From an uncultured Flavobacteriales bacterium (lineage in GTDB: Bacteria; Bacteroidota; Bacteroidia; Flavobacteriales; Weeksellaceae): a stretch of DNA of 5,319 nucleotides. Every line of letters begins with the position of its first letter. Positions within the stretch are counted from its first letter, which is position 1. Below, piece by piece: positions 1-5,253 of the stretch. The stretch is from the NCBI GenBank assembly GCA_937876095.1, contig CALFIE010000096.1, positions 1 through 5,319 of the forward strand, written 5' to 3'. A model generated the notes under the pieces. It saw only the letters and a list, made by a program, of their open reading frames with translations, did not search any database and was not told the origin of the DNA. Both the position numbers and the translations under genes were made by a program.

Positions 1-257
1 ACCAATAATACATCGGCCCAAAGTGCGAGTTCTACATGAGAATTCCATGTTCCGTTTTGGTCATAAAAATCAGAATAAACTGCATTTTTAGAAAGTGTAG
101 AAAGCGTGACTTTTGTAACGAAATTTTCAGCAGAAGGTGTTAAAATAACCTTTACTTCTGCACCTTTTTTTACAAAATCTCTTACAAGGTAATTCATTTT
201 GTAGGCTGCAATTCCGCCAGAAATTGCCAATAGAATTTTTTTACCTTTTAGAGCCAT
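1..257 (-). CDS. coaBC: CoaBC (Dfp) bifunctional phosphopantothenoylcysteine decarboxylase / phosphopantothenate-cysteine ligase, N-terminal part
   Basis: This is the 5' end of a gene that leaves the window at base 1, giving 85 residues of a protein that is usually about 400. It starts MALKGKKILLAISGGIAAYK, the flavoprotein (FMN-binding) fold of the CoaC decarboxylase half, with the family's GGIAAYK loop at residues 14-20. Further on are the LTPSAENFV segment (39-47), the STLSKNAV segment (53-60) and SHVELALWAD (73-82), whose His74 matches the catalytic histidine of this family. The enzyme joins cysteine to 4'-phosphopantothenate and decarboxylates the product, two cytoplasmic steps to coenzyme A. 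The ATG at 255-257 sits directly before the first beta strand, as expected. The CoaB ligase half lies outside, so bifunctionality is inferred from the family. It follows rpoZ after a 213-base gap that contains a terminator. Confidence 0.93.
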   Translation of the reverse strand, partial: MALKGKKILLAISGGIAAYKMNYLVRDFVKKGAEVKVILTPSAENFVTKVTLSTLSKNAVYSDFYDQNGTWNSHVELALWADVLL

Positions 258-381
258 ATGATTAGAATTTTAACTGAACGAATTTATGGTTTTTTTTTGA
301 ATTTTTATTGGTTATTTTAAACGCAAAGAATCTGCATCATTTACCGTTATTAAAGGCATTTCATTTAACAAAGCTTGCAAA

Positions 382-406
382 GTTGAAAATCTAAAGATTT
401 TCCAAC
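382..406. repeat. Near-perfect palindrome between rpoZ and coaBC
   Basis: GAAAATCT (385-392) and AGATTTTC (395-402) are perfect reverse complements separated by only two A residues. The flanks GTTG (382-385) and CAAC (403-406) extend the symmetry if one base is bulged. The loop is too short for a stable RNA hairpin of the full arm and no T-run follows on either strand. It may be a protein-binding dyad upstream of coaBC, or part of a double hairpin with the terminator at 418-452. The function is unknown. Confidence 0.4.
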
Positions 407-417
407 ATAAACTCAAC

Positions 418-452
418 AAAAAAGCCACAGAAATTCTGTGACTTTGTTTTTT
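418..452 (-). terminator. Hairpin terminator downstream of rpoZ, possibly bidirectional
   Basis: Bases 421-430 and 436-445 form a stem with a 5-base loop: AAAG and CACAG pair with CTTT and CTGTG, with one C/A mismatch between the two blocks. On the minus strand the stem is followed by six T (plus-strand A418-423), which fits an intrinsic terminator 19 bases or more past the rpoZ stop. On the plus strand it is also followed by a T-rich run (443-453), so it could stop transcription from either side. It implies that coaBC is not served only by read-through from bamD-rpoZ. Confidence 0.6.
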
Positions 453-470
453 TATCCTAACGAATATCGT

Positions 471-791
471 TTATTTTTCTTCAGTTCTACGGAAGTAAAT
501 TTCGTCATCTAACCATTCTCTAATGGCAATAGATGTAGGCTTCGGTAATCTTTCGTAGTTTTTAGAAATTTCAATTTGCTCTCTGTTTTCGAAAACTTCT
601 TCCAGAGTAGAATTGTGCACCGCAAATTCGTTTAATTTTTGGTGAAGTTCAGTTCTAATTTCAGCATTAATTTGTTCTGCTCTTTTTCCCATAATTACGA
701 TAGCTTCGTAGATAGAACCTACTTTTTCTTCGATTTTATCTTTGTCGTACGTAATTGTATTTATTTCTGCTTTAGAATCTTTAACACTCAT
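471..791 (-). CDS. rpoZ: DNA-directed RNA polymerase omega (Rpb6-like) subunit, Bacteroidota type
   Basis: This is a 106-residue acidic, soluble protein. The centre (residues about 22-50) reads as an omega/Rpb6 helix pair: GSIYEAIVIMGKRAEQINAE, where the small-residue-rich helix followed by KRAEQI corresponds to the A-x-x-RA-x-Q block of omega. Omega binds the C-terminal end of beta' and helps assemble and stabilise RNA polymerase. The family call leans partly on position: in flavobacterial genomes a short omega-type gene sits between bamD and coaBC, exactly as here. The start ATG (789-791) lies 42 bases after the bamD stop, so the two are probably co-transcribed. The C-terminal tail (residues 75-106, KNYERLPKPTSIAIREWLDD) is longer than the core and looks lineage-specific. 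The sequence resemblance to E. coli omega is weak. Confidence 0.78.
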   Translation of the reverse strand: MSVKDSKAEINTITYDKDKIEEKVGSIYEAIVIMGKRAEQINAEIRTELHQKLNEFAVHNSTLEEVFENREQIEISKNYERLPKPTSIAIREWLDDEIYFRRTEEK

Positions 792-833
792 TTTCAGCTA
801 TTTAATTTAATTTGTAGTTGGCAAATGTACAAC

Positions 834-1826
834 TTATTTTTTAATTTCAAAAGTTGCTGCTGGTTTTGGTGTTTGCAATGCAGCACTGTCTCTCTTGATT
901 TTATTATTGATTCTCAAAGTTTTGTCGTATTCTTCCAGTTGCTTATTGGTTTTATCTTTTTCTGCCAATTTTGCTTCTTCTGCTTTTTGTTTTGCGGTGA
1001 GTTCGGCTCTTCTAGCTTCTACTTCTTTCTCTAATTTTGCAAATTTCTCTCCGTCTTCTACCAATTTTGCTCTTAATTCTACTGCAGATTTACTATAATC
1101 TGTATTTGGCAATTCTTTTTCAACTTGTTTGGTAAATGCAATTGCATTAGCAATACGTTCTTTTTTCAAATCAAATACTGAATTTATTGCAAGTTCGTAT
1201 TTAGATTTCATGATATAATTGTAGATTTCCGGTTTTAGTTTGGTACTTGGGAAATCTCCTAAAACATTTTCAAAAGCTTGATTGGCAGATTTGTATTCTG
1301 CCATTTTGTAATATTGTTTGGCGTTTTCATACGCTTTGAATTCTAATTTATACATCAATTCCTCTATTAATTGATTGATGTTTTTGGAGCGTTCAGAATT
1401 GGGATAGTTGTTCAGAAAATCTTGCAATTCATTGATGGCAAGCTCAGTACTAGACTGGTCTAAGTTATAATCCATAGATCCTTGGTAATAACAAAGTGCA
1501 GACATATATGCAGCTTCTTCTTTTCGGGGATCGTTGAAACTTCCTGCAAAATTTTTGAATTGGTGACCTGCTAATCTATAATTTTTGTCATAATAATTGG
1601 CATAAGCTGAATTGAAAACCACATTCGGAGCCTCATCTGTACCTGCAACTAAATTCGGGAGTCTATCGTACAAAGCCAATGCATCTTTCCATTTTTTTTT
1701 GGCAAAATTTTCGTTGGCAATTTTCAAAATAAAATCTTTATCGGCGCTTTTCAGGGCTTTTTCTTGTTGTTTGTTGCAAGAAACTACCAATAAAACGGCA
1801 AGAATAATCAGTGCGTATTTTTTCAT
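834..1826 (-). CDS. bamD: BamD-like outer membrane assembly lipoprotein with TPR repeats and an extended C-terminus
   Basis: The 330-residue product begins with a lipoprotein signal peptide: MKKYALIILAVLLVVSC, with lipobox V-V-S-C and acylated Cys17. Helical tetratricopeptide-type repeats follow from about residue 30 to 245. Recognisable pairs include FAKKKWKDALALYDRLPN (41-58), the stretch with NSAYANYYDKNYRLAGHQF (72-90), ELAINELQDFLNNYPNSE (128-145) and AEYKSANQAFENVLGDFP (176-193). BamD is the periplasmic-face lipoprotein of the BAM complex that inserts beta-barrel proteins into the outer membrane. E. coli BamD has about 245 residues. Here roughly residues 255-330 are extra: a K/E/A-rich probable coiled coil (258-300) and a basic tail with a PKP motif. 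The rpoZ gene follows after 42 bases on the same strand. A TPR lipoprotein of other function is possible but unlikely given this context. Confidence 0.87.
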   Translation of the reverse strand: MKKYALIILAVLLVVSCNKQQEKALKSADKDFILKIANENFAKKKWKDALALYDRLPNLVAGTDEAPNVVFNSAYANYYDKNYRLAGHQFKNFAGSFNDPRKEEAAYMSALCYYQGSMDYNLDQSSTELAINELQDFLNNYPNSERSKNINQLIEELMYKLEFKAYENAKQYYKMAEYKSANQAFENVLGDFPSTKLKPEIYNYIMKSKYELAINSVFDLKKERIANAIAFTKQVEKELPNTDYSKSAVELRAKLVEDGEKFAKLEKEVEARRAELTAKQKAEEAKLAEKDKTNKQLEEYDKTLRINNKIKRDSAALQTPKPAATFEIKK

Positions 1827-1880
1827 AAATTTTTAAAATTGGCTTAGAAATAAAGACTATTTCTTGACCGTACTAGTTTG

Positions 1881-1888
1881 CAAAAATA
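1881..1888 (-). promoter_or_regulatory. Candidate -7 element for bamD-rpoZ
   Basis: Read on the minus strand this is TATTTTTG, a full match to the Bacteroidota sigma -7 consensus TAnnTTTG. It lies 54 bases upstream of the bamD start, which would leave a leader of about 50 bases. No TTG is visible at the ideal 19-base distance; the nearest (plus-strand CAA 1901-1903) is 12 bases away. The element overlaps a GCAAAAA / TTTTTGC inverted repeat (1880-1886 and 1894-1900). Such AT-rich matches also arise by chance. Confidence 0.4.
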
Positions 1889-1931
1889 AGTTTTTTTTGC
1901 CAATAGATTCTTATTTATGATATTTTAACTT

Positions 1932-2561
1932 TTAACTTTGGTGTTGATATCCTAAAACAGCAAAAATAGTGACCAATAAATTAGCTTTCACCTTTTTTTC
2001 GGTTTCAGAAATGTATAAATCCTCATTGCTCGGAACGTAGATTGCATAAAAACTTCTATTTCTAATGACAAAAAGTGGAGTCCCAATCAAGAGTGTCCAA
2101 ACATCTTCAGGTTTTGGTGTGTTGGTAAAAGCACCAGTTGCAACACCTTTTTTGATAACTTCGTCTATTTTAGAGACACAAATTTGGTAGAATTCTAGTA
2201 ATTCATTTTTCAAATGATCGGTTTGTCTGATTTCTTGGGTAACAAAACCGTGAAAATAATTGTATTTGAAAATTTGAGAGACAATGAATTTAATGATTTC
2301 TTTCATTTGCATTTCGGGTTTACCTTCTCTAATAGTTTCTGCAAATTCTGCAAAAATTTCCCTTGTTTTCTGTACTCTATATTGATAGAGATAAGTCATC
2401 ATTTTCTCTTTGGACCCGAAATAATAGGAAATCATTGCTACATTTATTTTGGCTTTGGTAGAAATTTCTCTTACAGAGGTTCCTTCAAATCCTTTTTTAG
2501 CAATCAGTTCTTCTGCTACATCCAAAATATGAATTTGTTTGTTGGTGATTTTTTTTTTCAT
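1932..2561 (-). CDS. TetR/AcrR-family transcriptional regulator
   Basis: This 209-residue protein has the standard TetR layout. The N-terminal DNA-binding domain covers about residues 5-55: the helix ILDVAEELIAKKGFEGTSV (12-30), the helix-turn-helix REISTKAKINVAMISYYFGS (31-50), and KEKMMTYLY at the start of helix 4. The Y-Y-F-x-S-K-E signature is clear. Residues 60-205 form the helical ligand-binding and dimerisation domain, whose ligand cannot be read from sequence. TetR proteins usually repress their own gene and a neighbour until a small molecule releases them. Here the divergent neighbour encodes a TatD-like hydrolase and the downstream neighbour is bamD, 105 bases away, so no typical efflux-pump target is adjacent. 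The start ATG (2559-2561) is the natural one for the fold. The dyads in the upstream gap are candidate operators. Confidence 0.9.
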   Translation of the reverse strand: MKKKITNKQIHILDVAEELIAKKGFEGTSVREISTKAKINVAMISYYFGSKEKMMTYLYQYRVQKTREIFAEFAETIREGKPEMQMKEIIKFIVSQIFKYNYFHGFVTQEIRQTDHLKNELLEFYQICVSKIDEVIKKGVATGAFTNTPKPEDVWTLLIGTPLFVIRNRSFYAIYVPSNEDLYISETEKKVKANLLVTIFAVLGYQHQS

Positions 2562-2586
2562 AACTTTTTGCTAGGGTGTAAAATTA

Positions 2587-2594
2587 CAAAAATA
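2587..2594 (-). promoter_or_regulatory. Candidate -7 element for the TetR-type gene
   Basis: On the minus strand the bases read TATTTTTG, a full match to TAnnTTTG. It lies 25 bases upstream of the TetR-type start codon, implying a leader of about 20 bases. A -33 TTG is not well placed: the closest (plus-strand CAA 2620-2622) is 25 bases away and lies inside the CRP/FNR-like dyad. If the promoter is real, its upstream half overlaps that dyad and the 9-bp inverted repeat. Confidence 0.42.
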
Positions 2595-2603
2595 TTCTTA
2601 CAA

Positions 2604-2637
2604 AAATCTTGACTTACATCAATGATTCTCAAGATTT
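2604..2637. promoter_or_regulatory. Inverted repeat, candidate TetR-type operator
   Basis: AAATCTTGA (2604-2612) and TCAAGATTT (2629-2637) are perfect 9-base inverted repeats with a 16-base spacer. They lie just upstream of the candidate -7 element of the TetR-type gene in the divergent region. The position suits autoregulation. However, classical TetR operators have a much shorter spacer, so this could instead be two separate half-sites or a site for another regulator. Confidence 0.4.
2609..2622. promoter_or_regulatory. CRP/FNR-family-like binding site
   Basis: The bases read TTGAC-TTAC-ATCAA, one mismatch from the FNR-type dyad TTGAT-N4-ATCAA. It lies inside the 34-base inverted repeat and overlaps the expected -33 region of the TetR-type gene. 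CRP/FNR-family regulators are known in Bacteroidota, where they control oxygen and nitrogen-oxide responses, but which protein would bind here is unknown. A single near-match in AT-rich DNA is limited evidence. Confidence 0.38.
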
Positions 2638-2837
2638 CAACATGTAAATCGCTGATTTTCAGTAATTAATAAGTTTTATAAATGGAGGTAACTAATAATT
2701 AATGCGGTTCAAAAAATCTACATTAACTAAAAAATCCACAATCAAAAGTAGGTTATTATTATTTTGTTGAAAGAAATTCATTAAACCATTAAAAAAAATA
2801 GTACAAAGTTTCTCGCATGTTTTTGTTATTTTTGAAA

Positions 2838-3473
2838 ATGGAATTTTTCGATTTTCATCATCATCATTTACACCACAAAAATGGTATTTACAACTTGAAT
2901 TTGTGGGAATCTGTGCCTGATGAAATTCCGTTTTCAGTTGGGCTTCATCCGAAAGATATTACAGATGATTACCAATCTGCTTTTCTATGGGTGCAAGAAA
3001 TTGCCAATCACCAAAATGTAGTAGCAATAGGTGAATGCGGATTAGATGCACTGATTTCTGTAAATGGAAAACTGCAATTAGAAGTTGCCGAAAAACATAT
3101 AGAACTTGCTAATAAAATCAAAAAACCAGTGATTTTGCATTGTGTAAGGCGATATCAAGAAATAATTAGGTTACAAAAAAAAGCAAAAGTTCCGCTGATT
3201 ATTCATGGTTTCAATAAAAACAAAAATCTGGCAAAAGAGTTGTTGCAACATCAATTTTACTTGAGTTTTGGCAAAGCAGCACTTCAACATGTATCTTTGC
3301 AAGAATTATGGTTGGATTTTCCGCTTGATCGGATTTTTCTAGAATCTGATGACGCTGATTTTGATGTGAAATTACTCTATGATAAATTAGCAGAAATAAA
3401 AGGAATTTCAACCCCTGAATTAGAAAAAATAATCTTACAAAATCTCGAAAAAATTTTGAAACATGCACACTGA
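2838..3473 (+). CDS. TatD-family metal-dependent hydrolase, short form
   Basis: The 211-residue product has the TatD metal ligands in order: D5-F-H7-H-H9 at the N-terminus (the D-x-H-x-H motif), Glu66 in AIGECGLD (63-70), His101 in VILHC (98-102), His123 in IIHGF (121-125) and Asp171 in FLESDD (167-172). GLHP at 35-38 is also typical. TatD enzymes are TIM-barrel, two-metal hydrolases with DNase or exonuclease activity in studied members; the substrate here is unknown. I chose the ATG at 2838 over the in-frame ATG at 2817 because TatD proteins begin a few residues before the first strand carrying D-x-H-x-H, and the seven extra residues would be MFLLFLK. TatD proteins are usually about 260 residues, so this one is clearly compact. 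Its end overlaps tcdA by 11 bases, indicating an operon and probably translational coupling. I see no convincing promoter; the gap upstream (2562-2837) holds only the dyads described. Confidence 0.85.
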   Translation: MEFFDFHHHHLHHKNGIYNLNLWESVPDEIPFSVGLHPKDITDDYQSAFLWVQEIANHQNVVAIGECGLDALISVNGKLQLEVAEKHIELANKIKKPVILHCVRRYQEIIRLQKKAKVPLIIHGFNKNKNLAKELLQHQFYLSFGKAALQHVSLQELWLDFPLDRIFLESDDADFDVKLLYDKLAEIKGISTPELEKIILQNLEKILKHAH

Positions 3474-4185
3474 TTGGTTAGAACGCACCGAACTACTGAT
3501 AAAACAAGATGGAATTGATAAACTAAAAAACGCCTCTGTTTTGGTGGTTGGTTTGGGTGGAGTTGGTTCTTTTGCTGCAGAATTTTTGGCAAGAGCAGGA
3601 GTAGGAAAAATGACGATTGTAGATGGCGATACTGTTGACATTACCAACATCAATCGGCAATTACCTGCATTGCATTCTACTATTGGCAAACACAAAGTAG
3701 AAGTGGTTGCAACAAGACTTTTGGACATCAATCCCGAACTGAAACTCAATCCAATAAATGCGTTTTTGAATCCTGAAAATATGGAAGAAATTTTGGATCA
3801 GGAACCTTTTGACTATGTGCTAGATTGTATAGACAGTGTTACTCCAAAAATTACACTAATCACCGCTGCAAAAAGACGAAAAATAAAACTCATCAGTTCT
3901 ATGGGAGCCGGTGGAAAAAAAGATCCGAGCAAAGTGATGGTAAGAGATATCAGCAAAACACACAATTGTTATTTGGCAAAACAAGTGAGAAAAAGATTGA
4001 AAAAAGATCAAATACACAAAGGTTTCAGATGTATTTTTTCTAATGAAATTCAACACGAAGAAAGCCTGAAAATGACTGATGGAAGCAATTTCAAAAAATC
4101 GTTCTACGGAACCATCAGTTTTATTCCTGCAATTTTTGGGTTGTATGCAGCAGCAGAAGTTATTAATTATTTATTAAAAAAATAG
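3463..4185 (+). CDS. tcdA: tRNA threonylcarbamoyladenosine dehydratase TcdA (CsdL/YgdL), E1-like ThiF fold
   Basis: The 240-residue protein is an E1-like ATP-binding enzyme. It has the nucleotide loop GLGGVGS (30-36), the acidic pair D54-G-D56 ending strand 2, NINRQ (62-66) with the conserved Arg65, Lys78, and the DCID segment (121-124). After these come GAGGKKDPSKVMVRDISKT (149-167) and F-R-C-I-F-S-N-E (191-198), which follow the E. coli TcdA pattern rather than that of ThiF or MoeB. The hydrophobic C-terminus (SFIPAIFGLYAAAEVINYLL, about 219-238) is also typical of the family. TcdA uses ATP to dehydrate t6A at position 37 of ANN-decoding tRNAs into cyclic ct6A. It lacks the C-terminal zinc and ubiquitin-like-activating regions of true E1 enzymes. 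Its start lies within the TatD-like gene (11-base overlap) and rnpA follows after 5 bases. Confidence 0.92.
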   Translation: MHTDWLERTELLIKQDGIDKLKNASVLVVGLGGVGSFAAEFLARAGVGKMTIVDGDTVDITNINRQLPALHSTIGKHKVEVVATRLLDINPELKLNPINAFLNPENMEEILDQEPFDYVLDCIDSVTPKITLITAAKRRKIKLISSMGAGGKKDPSKVMVRDISKTHNCYLAKQVRKRLKKDQIHKGFRCIFSNEIQHEESLKMTDGSNFKKSFYGTISFIPAIFGLYAAAEVINYLLKK

Positions 4186-4190
4186 AAAAC

Positions 4191-4556
4191 TTGAACCAAA
4201 AATATCCACGCCACGAAAAACTCAAACAGAAAAAAGAAATTTCTTTGCTTTTCGAGCGAGGAAAATGGCGGGTTTTCGGAAATCTGAAGTTAATTTCTTG
4301 CAAAGCAACCGAAGAAATCCCCATCAAAAATCAAAGATTTGGTGTTTCGGTTTCTAAAAGAAATTTCAAAAAAGCAGTCGACAGAAACCGAATCAAACGA
4401 TTACTAAGAACTTGTTATCGACTAAACAAGGAATTATTTATCGAAAAATTTGGGGAACAATCTATCACGATGGTTTTTTGGGCAAATTCTACTATGCCTA
4501 CCAATTACCAAGAGGTTGAAAAAGATTTTGTACAGCTCTGTCAGTCAAAAAAATAG
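4191..4556 (+). CDS. rnpA: Ribonuclease P protein component, TTG start
   Basis: The 121-residue basic protein carries the RnpA signature. FGVSVSKRNFKKAVDRNRIK (50-69) continues into RLLR, the RNR helix that contacts the catalytic RNA, and the N-terminal region includes KKEISLLFERGKW (14-26). RnpA binds the RNase P RNA and helps it remove 5' leaders from pre-tRNAs. The length matches the usual 110-130. The start is TTG at 4191: the frame is closed upstream by TAA at 4164-4166, only rare ATT or ATA codons lie between, and no in-frame ATG occurs before the signature. It is 5 bases after tcdA and clearly in the same transcript. It is not next to rpmH or yidC, the classical neighbours near the replication origin. 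The stop codon lies in the middle of an A7-TAG-T7 symmetry. Confidence 0.93.
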   Translation: MNQKYPRHEKLKQKKEISLLFERGKWRVFGNLKLISCKATEEIPIKNQRFGVSVSKRNFKKAVDRNRIKRLLRTCYRLNKELFIEKFGEQSITMVFWANSTMPTNYQEVEKDFVQLCQSKK

Positions 4557-4564
4557 TTTTTTTG
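4546..4564 (+). terminator. Weak A/T hairpin over the rnpA stop codon, possible terminator
   Basis: CAAAAAAA (4546-4553) and TTTTTTTG (4557-4564) are perfect inverted repeats around the TAG stop of rnpA. The stem is almost entirely A-U with a 3-base loop, so it would be weak in RNA, but the T-run directly after the stop codon could slow or end transcription. The same T-run supplies the -33-like TTTG of the next candidate promoter. A promoter-upstream AT-tract is an equally good explanation. Confidence 0.3.
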
Positions 4565-4591
4565 GTGTTTTGCACAGTTTTTGTAATTTTA
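4561..4591 (+). promoter_or_regulatory. Candidate Bacteroidota-type promoter for the DUF4126 gene
   Basis: TTTG at 4561-4564 and TAATTTTA at 4584-4591 are separated by 19 bases. This is the spacing expected between the -33 (TTTG) and -7 (TAnnTTTG) elements of the Bacteroidota primary sigma factor. The -7 element has one mismatch in the final base. It would start transcription near 4597 and leave a leader of about 24 bases before the ATG at 4621. Confidence 0.45.
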
Positions 4592-4620
4592 AAGAAAAAT
4601 AAACTAAAAATCTTAAAAAA

Positions 4621-5253
4621 ATGCTAGACAACATTCCGTATTTCCCTTATATCATCAGTGCTTTTATAGGCATTGGTTTGGCTGCAGCAAGTGGTTTCAG
4701 AGTTTTCTTACCAATGTTTGTAGTGAGTTTGGCATCGTATATGCATTGGATCCCGATGAATGAGCATTTTACTTGGTTATCTGGTTTACCAACGCTGATT
4801 ACTACAGGAATCGCGATGATTGTAGAAATTTGTGCGTACTATATTCCTTATGTAGATCATCTTTTGGATACTATTTCGGTACCTTTAGCTACTGTTGCTG
4901 GTTCTATTATGTTTGCAAGTCAGTTTACCGATTTAGGAACTTTTCCACAATGGGCACTTGCACTGATTGCAGGTGGTGGAACAGCAGCTGCAATCAGTTC
5001 TGGATTTGCAGGAACAAGAGCTGCATCTACTGCTACAACTGGTGGTCTTGGTAACAATGTGGTGGCAACTACCGAAACTGCAGGAGCCGGAATTATGACT
5101 TTTCTGGCAATGGCAATGCCAATAATTGCAGGAATTGTAGCCATCGTTTTGGTAGTGGTCGTAATTATGATGGGCAAAAAAATCTGGAAAAAATTTAGAA
5201 AATACAATTTGGGAGAAGTTCCTGAAACAAATACTTCTACAGACTCAGTTTGA
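4621..5253 (+). CDS. DUF4126-type integral membrane protein of unknown function
   Basis: The 210-residue protein is strongly hydrophobic, with about five predicted membrane segments: residues 9-37 (possibly two short helices around GFRVFLP), 55-75, 86-101, 110-128 and 157-184. The N-terminal block GIGLAAASGFRVFLPMFVVS (17-36), the E-x-x-A-Y-x-x-P-x-x-D-x-x-L-D stretch (69-83) and the following VPLATVAGSIMFAS (87-100) resemble the DUF4126 family as I recall it. No catalytic motif or known transporter signature is visible. A Gly/Ala/Thr-rich loop lies at 117-150. A basic membrane-exit segment (GKKIWKKFRK, 185-194) is followed by a polar tail, probably cytoplasmic. The ATG at 4621 follows an A-rich leader without a Shine-Dalgarno sequence. 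It is 64 bases after rnpA with its own candidate promoter, so membership in the rnpA operon is uncertain. Confidence 0.82.
   Translation: MLDNIPYFPYIISAFIGIGLAAASGFRVFLPMFVVSLASYMHWIPMNEHFTWLSGLPTLITTGIAMIVEICAYYIPYVDHLLDTISVPLATVAGSIMFASQFTDLGTFPQWALALIAGGGTAAAISSGFAGTRAASTATTGGLGNNVVATTETAGAGIMTFLAMAMPIIAGIVAIVLVVVVIMMGKKIWKKFRKYNLGEVPETNTSTDSV

Noticed and set aside
312..359. A 15-codon minus-strand frame ending in NDADSLRLK between rpoZ and coaBC, with codons that look coding.
   Set aside because: It is too short to judge; the open frame extends upstream only through the terminator hairpin to a stop and has no other ATG. It might be a gene remnant but nothing identifiable supports that.
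639..1098. Plus-strand open frames across rpoZ and bamD.
   Set aside because: They are Phe/Ser/Cys-rich antisense translations of the minus-strand genes, with no family motifs.
2702..2770. A 22-codon plus-strand frame (MRFKKSTLTKKSTIKSRLLL, then FC) preceded by a GGAGG at 2684-2688.
   Set aside because: The GGAGG is 13 bases from the ATG, too far for a good ribosome site, and Bacteroidota seldom use one. The peptide has no recognisable motif and lies in AT-rich intergenic DNA. Conservation in relatives would change this view.
2827..2834. TATTTTTG, a full match to the -7 consensus, just before the TatD-like start.
   Set aside because: Transcription would begin at or after the ATG at 2838 and cut off the metal-binding N-terminus, so it is probably a chance match in AT-rich DNA.
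2817..2837. Upstream in-frame ATG adding MFLLFLK to the TatD-like protein.
   Set aside because: TatD proteins start just before the D-x-H-x-H strand, which the ATG at 2838 provides; the extra residues look like translated leader.
4920..5207. Minus-strand open frame opposite the DUF4126 gene, rich in Ala, Pro, Ile and Val.
   Set aside because: It is the antisense shadow of a Gly/Ala/Thr-rich membrane coding region; composition and lack of a motif argue against a gene.
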